From assembly GCA_034190875.2 (NCBI GenBank), contig CM067356.1:50065263-50129262 (forward strand): DNA of 64,000 nucleotides, read 5' to 3'. A program made the position numbers and the translations under genes. A model generated the notes under the pieces. It did no database searches, had not been told where the DNA came from, and was given only the letters and a program-made list of their open reading frames with translations. The stretch comes from Urechis unicinctus. Lineage: Eukaryota; Annelida; Polychaeta; Xenopneusta; Urechidae. How positions within the stretch are numbered: the stretch's first letter is position 1; the number at the start of each line of letters is the position of its first letter. Positions 54,572 to 64,000 of the stretch are shown in pieces.

Positions 54572-56530
54572 TTACTGTGCTGGTTAATGACCCAGTAAAG
54601 GGGTAAGAAGCAAACCTATATTAAAACATTGAGAAAAATACAATTTAATTTCCATGACTTTTCACACGTTTGATATCTGCGCATTATCTCACAATATTGC
54701 GAAGAAAGCCTCAAGATATACTTCGGGAAAAAAAGCCTTTCTAAATAAACGCCCGAGCGACTTCCAATCCCTCACAGACCAGGTTAAAACATGTTCAATG
54801 AGAAAGGGGATTATGAGCCTAAGTCGTTGAGGGAATCACTTTTACATTTTAAAATCGGTTCTATCCTGGCATCCGGGCTATTATGACGCGTTGTTACTTG
54901 ATAATTATGGTCACCACTCTTATTCGCCAACAGAGTATTGGTGATATGAGTTTAAACGGTAAATTGCAATAAGGGCGTCTAATCTGAGCACAATGACTTA
55001 TACCGCGTGAAACACGGACGAGTGGTGCCTTATAATATTTCAATACATTTCTCTGAGTGTATTATAAGGTTAAACTGCTCCCTTATAACACATTTGCCAC
55101 GGCTGATGCAGTACAGCCGAACACCAAATGAAATTTGCCCTAAATGGGATAGCAAAGTATAAAGTATGTATGGTTTAGCAGCTATTGAACAAGCGAATAC
55201 CATTACCGCTGAGCTATAGCTTGTGGCTGGATAAAAAAATGACAGTCACTGTAATGGTATTATAGAAGAGCTCGCGCGATTAGGGGTACAGACTCATGTC
55301 ATCCTCCTTGTTGACATTTCAATACCAACGCTGGACAGTTCAATTTTACTTCGTTTGTAAGTAATTAAATACTGCAGGAACCTAAAGAAGTAAATAATTT
55401 TTTGCAAGACATTTGCTTCTCTCTAAGAATGACAGTCAAGAAACGATGCGTCTATGGACGGTGAAGCTGTCAGGTTTTGTGCATTCGATTGCCGTCGGTT
55501 TATATGTATCTTTATATTGTAAGTATACTTAAAATAGGGCTATGTTCGAGCCATGTTTAATAGTGGTATGGGTTGAGGCAGGCGTTTTCTTAGAATCATC
55601 TATCATAGATGGTTTTACAATTTTGGATACTATTATTACGGCACAACATTTCGTGTTGGCAACAATACAGTTGAGCATTCCAGGAATTCTAGATAATAGC
55701 ATGGAAAGAGCGCGTTGAAGGCGAATAAATCATGCTTTCTGTTCTCCCGCGAACAAAGTGAGTCTTTCATTTGTATAAAAATTGTCTGTTTCGGTCAAAG
55801 AATTCGTTATCGCAGACTAGTAAAGATAGTTCCTGTTACTAGTGTTGTTCAATTTTGAAAATAGAGTTGAGCTCTTTAAATTTTCAAATCCCAGCTACAC
55901 GCAGAAGAGGATACATGGACTATTTGACATGATCACCTGCCTGCACATCACATCTAAATCATCAAGCTTTTGTAATCGCATAGCCAAATGTATACTTTGA
56001 CGTTGATGCCATTCTCGCCTTTAATGACTTTAATGGTTTAAATGTTCTTTTTCATGAACTACACGGTAATTATTCGTCCGTTACATAACCTGCAACATAT
56101 TAATTTATGCTTTCAGATGTCACGAGCTTATGTAATTCCTAAATAATAATATTTCTGTTCCTCGTTTTGTATGCATTTTTGCAGCCTTTTATATACTGTG
56201 TATGACGACAAATAGTAGTATCCGTTATAATCAGGATATGTTTGATTGTTTATCCGTGTATGATACTAGATATGGGTTCTGGTGCTAGATATGCTCCTTT
56301 CCACTGACGTTTGTCAGTTTATCATTTCCTCTTCACTAAGCTAAATGGTACTTATTTAAAACACATATAGCGTCTTTTGTATTAGCGTCGGCAAGGAACC
56401 ACACTGCGTTTAGCCCCACAACACTCGTACAAGTTTCCCATGCAGCCAATGAAACATCTGACGCCCGGTTCACAATTCCATGCTTACCAATACAAAGCGG
56501 AGGGATCCAACTATTCAGATTCTTAAATGC

Positions 56531-57773
56531 AGAGCTTGCTGTATGGCAGTCAGAAATCTGACAATGGGACCAAACAAGTTTTAGATCTTACGGCTAGGCA
56601 TTTGAAAGACCCCCTTCGGAAACTGAGCGCATGTGAGCCGATTGACAGTCACTTTTGTAGTCCAACTGCTGGAATGAATCACATTCTATAGGAAAATGTT
56701 GTGAAATAGAGAAATTAACTAAAGATTATTGAGGCATGAATCTTTGAGTAAATATTCACAGAGAAACGCGCACAAACTGCAAATTCGCCACGAGTATCAA
56801 AATAAGAGCCTTATTGTTTCTTTTATAACTTTTATATGCGAATATATGCTAATATGTTATTATGAGATAATGATACCGCAGTTTAAAGAACCACATGTTC
56901 TAGCATTTGCAGATTGCGGGAAGGGTTCGAGTTTGCCTGCTTGGGAGCGTTGATTGTTGCTCAATATTGTTTTATTCTGACTCGTCAACTGATTTATGCC
57001 ATGTCCATCCATGAACTCCGCTTATGTCTAATAATTTACAACCGCCTGTTGCTGCTAAACCTTGTGTCTGTGTTGACGCTTTATGACCAGTAGCTGTCAT
57101 ATCGACACACAATCTGAATAGCATGCTGATGTGATTTGTAGCATTAAACTGTGTTATAGAGACGGACGGAAGCAGTTTATTGCCTGCCTGCTGTATATAA
57201 TGGCCGAGGTATGGTGGTTGTTCGTGTTGAATGCTAATATATATTCAGTTGCAAATTAATTTGGTTACAGATTCCAAGAATAATTCGATTGTTGCCGTTA
57301 GTGTCACCGAGCTGTTCTGAAGCCACAAACCTATGAGCTATTAACTGAGCTCCCCTCGTTTGGACAAATGTCCTATCATTGCCGATATATTTAAGGAGTA
57401 AATTTCATCAAGTGCGAAATAAAAAACCAGAATCTCTTTTGAAGGCGTATTTCATACCAAATCATACAAATATCTGATCACGGATAAAAAGTAACCATAT
57501 AATAAAAGCAGAAGACAAAGGGAGCCATTTGAAGCTGAAAACAGGCGAAGTTTTGAGCGATGGTATAATTGACTATACCGGGGTGGCAAGCAATTTGTTT
57601 ATATTTACTAATGCTTTTTAGAATGCAGGTTGATTGATCTACCAGTTGGAACATTACATTTGTTTCACGTCAAGCTAAATCGATACACGACTCAAACCTA
57701 GCGTAAGCTCTTCCCCCTTAAACTTACCCATCCCTCTTAAACAGGCGAAAAATAAAATTGAAATCTTACCGTT
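56531..57773. other. Element interior present only in unit 2
   Basis: Unit 1 joins aaatgcgg straight to the hairpin at 28078, missing this interval and the right-arm polymerase fragment. It includes the dispersed repeat at 56988-57225. No gene recognised. Confidence 0.6.
56988..57225 (+). repeat. Dispersed repeat, copy 2
   Basis: Partner of 16498-16735, located inside the inverted-repeat element and in the part of it (56531-57924) that unit 1 lacks. Because the two positions are not equivalent within the unit, this is a dispersed repeat family and not part of the tandem duplication. Confidence 0.6.
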
Positions 57774-57947
57774 TGAGTCTCTTTCATAATGAAGCAGTTT
57801 TGCCATGGTATGAACATGCTGCGCAGTGGTAGTCACAAGATATGTGGTCAGTGTGTTAACAACGAGTCACTCACACCGTTTGACTCAAACTGGTGGAACG
57901 GCGTAGACACCTTGGCCTATGGTCACGTTAGTTTACAAGCAAACTAA
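57774..57947 (+). pseudogene. Polymerase-B C-terminal remnant, right arm
   Basis: The frame from 57789 gives 52 codons with KQFCHGMNMLRS, a VNN segment, LTPFDSNWWNGVD and then TLAYGHVSLQAN before TAA. It aligns with the fragment at 54302-54571 read on the other strand, and it keeps the LAYGH end that the other copy has lost. A frame break sits at the left edge, where gagtctctt joins cataatgaag. It is too short to be functional and serves here as the inner part of the inverted repeat. Confidence 0.5.
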
Positions 57948-58857
57948 CGTAGCCGAGTCGGGTCCGTTGTGGGTCGGGCCCGATCAAGTGAAGCTTACCA
58001 AAAGTGAGCAGGGAGAAAAAATTCAAAATGCTGTATAAGCCATAATCTAACGTGCAGCATAATAAGTGGCAGTTCGCCAGAACAACCTAATTCTATAATA
58101 CTGCCTTGTCTGACAGGCAAACGAGCAACACAATCGTTGGTTTACCGAGTGCAGTAACCCACCATTTGATAATATTCCATTAGCTAGCTGACATGATTCA
58201 CACTTTGAACAATATCATTTATGTTGCGACAATCCACGCTTGCATAGGTGAGCTTTACTCCAAAACATCCGACCACACTGATGGTAAACATTAATCTCGC
58301 CTTTGGTTATTTTCAGTATTATAACATATAGTTAGATACTATTTCTACTCTTTGATAGGATAAAAGAATGTGTCAAACACGACAACAATATCAAATTCAT
58401 ATCTGTTCTTATGCGTTTGACAGCATGATGAGCATAGAAGTAATGGGTTAATAGGCCATTGTATAACTACGTCGGGCAAAATGTTCGCTGGTAATTAGTT
58501 TCGTTAGAACCCAAGGGAGCGTGAGATGTAACCATTTATTTAAATTGCGCGGCTTCACGGATGTAGTACATATTACTACTCATTGCCTGAATTATTGATA
58601 TAGTACACACCCATTTAAAAAATGCGGTTCGGGTGGATTGCCTACCAATTTGCGTTTTGCGTTTGTACGACTAACTGAGCAGGACCTTTTGTATATTTCT
58701 GTCAATTGCTTGATGAAACCCAACATAACAAGACATTAAATATGTAAATGCATCGTATAAGTGGATACGACATGAAGGTTCCAACGTACTGGATTTACAT
58801 TTCCTGGTGTGTGAAATACGCACAACGCGCACACATATGTACCATGGATATAGCAAA

Positions 58858-59302
58858 TATATATATATATATATATATATAGATATATATATATATATAG
58901 ATATATATATATATATAGAGATATATATATAGATAGATATAGATCTATAAATATAGAGAGATAGAGATATAGATATATATATATAGATCTAGATCTAGAG
59001 AGATCTAGAAGATATCTCTATATCTAGAGAGAGAGAGATATCTCTCTCTCTATAGAGAGAGAGATATCTCTCTCTCCTCTAGAGATCTCTCTCTCCCTTT
59101 GTCTCTCTCTCCCCTTTGTCTATCTCTATAAATTTCTCTCTATAGATATATCTGTATATCTATCTCGTTTTCTCTAAAAAAAGATATACAAATATAGAGA
59201 TATATATATCTCTCTTTACATAATTTCATATATATATGTGTACATATATATATGCATATATATACATATATATATATATATGATATATATATATATATAT
59301 AT

Positions 59303-59366
<64 letters not shown>
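58858..59366. repeat. AT region with nested GA/TC palindromes
   Basis: AT dinucleotide flanks a core (about 58975-59115) built of agatct, agagag and ctctct blocks that are inverted copies of one another, such as agagatatctct repeated several times. TC-rich sequence follows (59085-59170), then AT again. The core can fold into a series of short hairpins. Confidence 0.92.
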
Positions 59367-59368
<2 letters not shown>

Positions 59369-59373
59369 CAGCA

Positions 59374-59688
<315 letters not shown>

Positions 59689-60049
59689 AATGAACTGCAG
59701 GACAAGTATGCTCACAATCCATGCTATCATGGTGTAAGTCTGTAGTCAATGCTTTATAAAGGTAATCTGGGCTGCACACAATAACAAAATACCGTTGGTA
59801 AATTCGATCAGACATTAAATTTTATAAATTCGACTACGCAAAAGCCTCAAATCTCTTTTATATCTTTGTGGGAGTTTCAACTCTATACATTTATAAGTTG
59901 CTTGCGTGTGTATTTTACTGTGTTGTGCTAACAACTTGGCTTGTGTGATTAAACGATTGTTAACTTAAATAAGACATTCCGCATGGACCTGCATGAATCC
60001 GTTATTGCGAAGCTAATTGCACATGCACACACACACAAACACACATCCA
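59689..60049. other. Non-coding sequence with a CA-rich tract
   Basis: 59689-59970 has no counterpart in unit 1. From about 59976 it matches 29874 onward, ending in a CA-rich tract at 60028-60055. Nothing else recognised. Confidence 0.5.
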
Positions 60050-60290
60050 CACATACAGCTTCTCTTAAGCGTAATTGACCCAAAGCCTATGACATGACCA
60101 GACAACCCACGCTGCCGGAACAAAGCATCCTGCACGATATCAGTGAGATATTGGGTCGGGTACAACCCCTTTCAACTTTAACATCCGAGTCACGAGTAAC
60201 TTGTCAGATTTGTACACCTTATGATCGAACCTTCACCCGGTGTATGGAAGGCGACGTAGCCACCATGCCATGGTAACTGTCTGCAATTAA
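60050..60290 (-). mobile_element. Diverged SINE of the same family
   Basis: Read on the minus strand, the A-box-like TGGCATGGTGG lies at 60260-60270 and the B box GGTTCGATC at 60223-60231. After that comes a body matching the SINE at 10966 (aaggtgta, gaaaggggttgtacccgac, tcactgatatcgtg). It has no ATC-rich tail and runs into sequence containing gacaacccacgctgccgg, which is also found at 31100-31125. Confidence 0.55.
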
Positions 60291-60390
60291 CCGGATGTGG
60301 GCGACATTCAGTGTTTTTAGTAATACGCTTTGATATTCTGGTACAAGCATGGGAAACCATCGTGACGTGATTGGGGTATTTTAGGCTGTT

Positions 60391-61203
60391 AATTGCGCAT
60401 TTGGTTTTGATTGCGTAAAAAATCGGCCAGTCGCATTGTGGCGCTATTCCATAAAGTCTCGCAAATTGACAGCACACACTCATAATACATCTGTCATCAG
60501 CTGAAGAAAACACATGCCTGGAGTGATCGCAGAAGCCTATCAATCCTGCTCATCCAAATACACCCATCAGCCTTCTATGCAGGCAATAAGTCTCCATCAC
60601 CCTATCAGCAGCTCCAATCGGTTATATAAATATCAGGAGAATATATATTTGTAGCAAGCTCCATTCAATTACAATATAGCTACACATTTCCAGCATTGTG
60701 TTGAGCAGTAATGGATAGCGATGTGGATAACTTTGCATATTATCACAAAAATAACACTTTCCAATGGACCCTTCTGAGACATGTTAACAATCTTCCACAA
60801 CAGAATGCCTTTATATGATATTAATATACGAAGCTGAAGTTCTGCTGTTCGGAATTGGACTGGGAATATTGATGAGAAGTGACCTTCTATTGAGATGACA
60901 CAAGTGATGTCAGCTGCAAAAAGCATATTTGCGAAGCCCTCCAGGCACTTACTTTAGGTCTGATGGGATTGCAGAAGTACCTACCTAAAAAAGCGAAACG
61001 CGTTGTAGCACACAGGCATTGTATTCTAATGTCTGGCTTGCACGAGAAACCCAGATATCCACAAATACCAAACTATTCAACCAGGACTAAATTCAGGTCA
61101 TTCAAACATCCACATTTAACCACTTATACAACTGCTCATGACAAGTTCAACATGTCCATGTACATTGCAAAATTATATATATCCACACACACACACAAAC
61201 ATA

Positions 61204-61205
<2 letters not shown>
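60391..61205. repeat. Copy of the window start
   Basis: This aligns to 1-700 with roughly 15% mismatch and small indels, ending at the AT block on both sides. It holds a short ACAC run at 61183-61196. Open frames are not shared between the copies. Confidence 0.85.
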
Positions 61206-61284
<79 letters not shown>

Positions 61285-61363
61285 TGTATATAATATATAT
61301 AATATATATATATAGATGTATATATATATACCTATATATATATATATATATATATATCACTAA

Positions 61364-61429
<66 letters not shown>

Positions 61430-61487
61430 GTATATATATACATATATATATCTTAGATATATATATATATTCTATTTCTATATGTAC

Positions 61488-61580
<93 letters not shown>

Positions 61581-61585
61581 ATAGC

Positions 61586-61631
<46 letters not shown>

Positions 61632-61736
61632 TTTGTATATATCTATAAGTGATATATGTATATATATACTTATATATATGTATATATATATATATATTAT
61701 ATTTATATATATATATATATACATTTCTATATGTAC

Positions 61737-61793
<57 letters not shown>

Positions 61794-61822
61794 TATATAC
61801 ATATATATAAATTTATATATAT
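61206..61822. repeat. Expanded (AT)n region, first block
   Basis: About 615 bp, mostly AT dinucleotide with gtat, cttag and similar interruptions. It corresponds to the 190-bp block at 702-895, so it has more than tripled. Confidence 0.96.
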
Positions 61823-61877
61823 GAAGCCACTCCGATCTATAGTTTTGCATTACATAGTTTTGTGGGGGTTGTCAGAA
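61823..61877 (+). repeat. 55-bp direct repeat flanking an AT block, copy A
   Basis: The segment from gaagccactccgatctatag to gtcagaa occurs here and at 62301-62354, almost identical. It corresponds to the single copy at about 999-1050 in the earlier unit, so about 480 bp including an AT block was duplicated in this unit. Confidence 0.9.
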
Positions 61878-61926
61878 GTGATTTATGTTTATATGTATAT
61901 ATATATACATATGTACATTGTAAAAT

Positions 61927-61962
<36 letters not shown>

Positions 61963-62233
61963 CATATAAATATATATATATAGACGTATATATATATATA
62001 TATACCCATATATATATCAATAAAAATATTTAAATATATATATATATATATATAGATATATATATATATATATATACATATTAATGTACACATATATAAA
62101 TATATATATATATGCGTATATATATACTTATATATATGTATATATATACAAATATAATTATATATATATATTTATGTTTTTATATGTACTGTACATATAT
62201 ATATATATATATATATATCTATATATATATCTA

Positions 62234-62300
<67 letters not shown>
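61878..62300. repeat. Expanded (AT)n region, second block
   Basis: About 420 bp of AT-rich repeat between the two 55-bp repeats, with tacata and gtatat variants and a pure run at its right end. Confidence 0.95.
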
Positions 62301-62303
<3 letters not shown>

Positions 62304-62354
62304 GCCACTCCGATCTATAGTTTTGCATTACATAGTTTGTGGGGGTTGTCAGAA
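62301..62354 (+). repeat. 55-bp direct repeat flanking an AT block, copy B
   Basis: Second copy of 61823-61877. The sequence beyond it (ggtgcaacataatatatt) matches the earlier unit from about 1060, so this copy sits in the ancestral position. Confidence 0.9.
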
Positions 62355-63240
62355 TAGAAACATGGGTGCAACATAATATATTAAAGCTTTCATTAAGTAA
62401 GAAGTCGCATTGAAATTAAATATTAACTATCAACAGCATGCGACGGTAATCCGAAAAGCAGATAAAACTGTCGACATCTATGGTTCCTTTCGAAAATGTC
62501 AATAGTATTCGTCACGACTGTTTAAATGTGAGCTGTATATCGCTTAAGGAGTACGTAAGGTGCTGCTATCTATTATCCAGTTGAATTTGGCGATGACATC
62601 AACCCACTGTGGTTTCTTATCTTCAAAGTTCAGCCTCTGTAACCATGAATCAATGTCGATGTAAATTGGACACCAGCGCCGCTTCTGCATATGATATTAC
62701 CACTCACCGATTAGTTTTGTTACAGTGATGAACGAAATAGCTATCACTGTACAACTCAGTTATATATTAGCAAAGACTTGAGCGAGAGCGACTATTGGGC
62801 TATTTGATTCCGCAACAAATCAGGAACCAAGTGATATAGTGTGAATGAAATACTTACATCGGGGAAAAGAAGTCATGTGTGTTTAAGTGTGTCGATGTGT
62901 TAGAATCTGTCTTTTATATTGAGCACAAGAGTGTGAAAACAAAAGGGAAAGATCGCATTTTCTATCTTGTTTCCACAAAATTACTAAGTATACGCCACCC
63001 CCCCCCCCCCTCCCCACTTCAGAGGGTATAACAATGTTGCTGTGATGATATGAGCTTAATGGCGACAGAGCTAAGAACGTTCTGAGAACTCACAAGAAAA
63101 CCTGGCTAAATAGTATTTATGGATGAAATGGTGTGAATAAACCTGGCCTCAGGTTGACTGTATCATGAAATGGTTAGAAGTGCCTTGGGATTGTTATACG
63201 GCTTTCTTTAAATTAGTTCAACAAATTTGAAACTTTGCTT
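62355..63240. other. Non-coding sequence, part shared with 1051-1585
   Basis: 62355-62905 aligns to 1051-1585 with about 12-15% mismatch. 62906-63240 has no counterpart. A run of 13 C residues followed by tcccc lies at 62998-63015. No gene recognised. Confidence 0.55.
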
Positions 63241-63564
63241 AACGCTAGACCTCAGTTATTTATTTGAAGCCAACATAGTACAAGCATTCGGTTGCATTAG
63301 AAGTGTTCGCAGCATTTGCTTTAACAACTGACAAACCAATTAACATTACCATCCTTTTCGTGATAAGATGGTAGGAACAAGACGGTTGTGTTTTAGTCAT
63401 TGCCTTTAGTTGTTTCATGCAGTGCAGATGATAGACTTCATAAAATATCAATAAACAGTGATTTTGTGATGGTTCGGATGAGGCGCATCGTATGCCTCTA
63501 AAGCTCACAAGGACATTATTTGATTATGAACATCATATATAGACCTGCCAAACCATTGATCGCC

Positions 63565-63614
63565 TACTTGGTATAGAATAACGTACTAAGTTCTTCCCTA
63601 CGCTTTAACTATGG
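63565..63614. repeat. Start of a third unit, broken off
   Basis: The unit-start sequence beginning with the motif acttggtatagaataacg appears a third time here, after 1907 and 31491. It matches for only about 50 bases, to the stretch ctttaactatg, and then turns into sequence not found elsewhere in the window. This is either the edge of the array or a later rearrangement. Confidence 0.8.
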
Positions 63615-64000
63615 TGACGATGCGTATCCGTCGTTTATGCATGGAGCTTGTAGAAACCACTATATGCCACATTCCGAAGGCATATTCTACAAAATATTGT
63701 ACCATTATGCTAAACTCAGTACTAAAGAGTCATCTTCCCTTGTTTAGTTCACTCTTATGTACAAACATGTTCACATGAGCAACGACTGTGGCGAGGCGAA
63801 CAAACGCATGTACAATCGAATCTTGTGACGGTATTACCGCTCGAACTCTGCACGCTTGCCGCTTACGACACCAAATGGCGTTTATCTCATGGCTAATGTT
63901 GAATATAACTAAAGTACCGCAACAAATGAGATGTGTGACCTCGCGGAGGCAATATAGTCTGTGTCATGGATTGCACTCGATGTGGGGGAATATGTCACTA
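63615..64000. other. Unmatched sequence after the array edge
   Basis: I found no counterpart for this stretch elsewhere in the window. It is less AT-rich than the flanking repeats and has no long open frame. Nothing functional is recognised in it. Confidence 0.5.

Larger units (their letters stand above)
54109..58102. mobile_element. Inverted-repeat element with Polinton-like ends, unit 2
   Basis: The left end begins AGCAGTATTAAAAATGG; the right end, reverse complemented, begins AGTATTATAGAATTAGG. Long inverted arms run inward: 54109 to about 54490 and about 57774 to 58102. They contain, from outside in, a small terminal hairpin region, a GC-rich stretch, the stop-codon hairpin and a polymerase-B-like C-terminal fragment. 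The polymerase fragments point outward on both sides. This would be unusual for an intact Polinton, which carries PolB once, and suggests a foldback derivative or two head-to-head remnants. Confidence 0.5.

Noticed and set aside
62998..63015. Run of 13 C residues as a possible G-quadruplex or regulatory site
   Set aside because: A single C run with one short neighbour lacks four separated G tracts on the other strand, and homopolymer length may be a sequencing error.

Overview
This window looks like non-coding, repeat-rich DNA from a eukaryotic nuclear genome, most likely an invertebrate animal. The evidence is very long (AT)n microsatellites, stop codons throughout all frames, no prokaryotic gene layout, a tRNA-derived SINE family with A and B boxes, and decayed fragments that resemble the C-terminal end of a Polinton/Maverick-type DNA polymerase B. 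No intact protein-coding gene, rRNA, functional tRNA, CRISPR array or operon was found. The species cannot be named from the sequence alone. All identity figures below are by-eye counts on the stretches stated.

The dominant structure is a long direct tandem repeat. The same non-coding sequence runs from 1907 to about 31490 (unit 1) and again from 31491 to about 63564 (unit 2). A third copy starts at 63565 and stops matching after about 63614. Bases 1-1585 are the tail of a unit upstream of unit 1 and match 60391-62905 in unit 2. The periods are 29,584 and 32,074 bp. Divergence is mosaic: a 773-bp block at 3061-3833 has only two substitutions and one 3-bp indel, most of 3-24 kb differs by roughly 1-4%, 26-28 kb by roughly 10%, and the 1-700 versus 60391-61070 stretch by roughly 15%. 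Many clean insertions or deletions of 70 to 1,500 bp separate the copies.

Layout of a unit, with unit 1 coordinates first: unique-looking sequence (1.9-7 kb); an (AT)n block (7.07-7.37 kb); a 71-bp direct repeat followed by a transposon-end remnant (8.4-8.84 kb); a SINE (10.97-11.17 kb); a GA-rich tract (13.25-13.38 kb); a block present only in unit 1 with a second AT region (14.73-16.28 kb); a dispersed repeat (16.5-16.7 kb); a possible small exon (19.88-20.13 kb); a strong hairpin (21.37-21.45 kb); and an inverted-repeat-bounded element (25.07-28.26 kb; 54.11-58.10 kb in unit 2) whose arms carry the polymerase-B-like remnants. The unit ends in AT-, GA- and CA-rich sequence (29.9-30.9 kb; 58.86-62.3 kb). 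In unit 2 that region holds a foldback element with an (AT)n core and nested GA/TC palindromes.

The features do not form a pathway. They record repeated duplication, transposon insertion and decay, microsatellite growth, and possibly gene conversion. An assembly that joined two divergent haplotypes end to end is a serious alternative explanation for the tandem structure.
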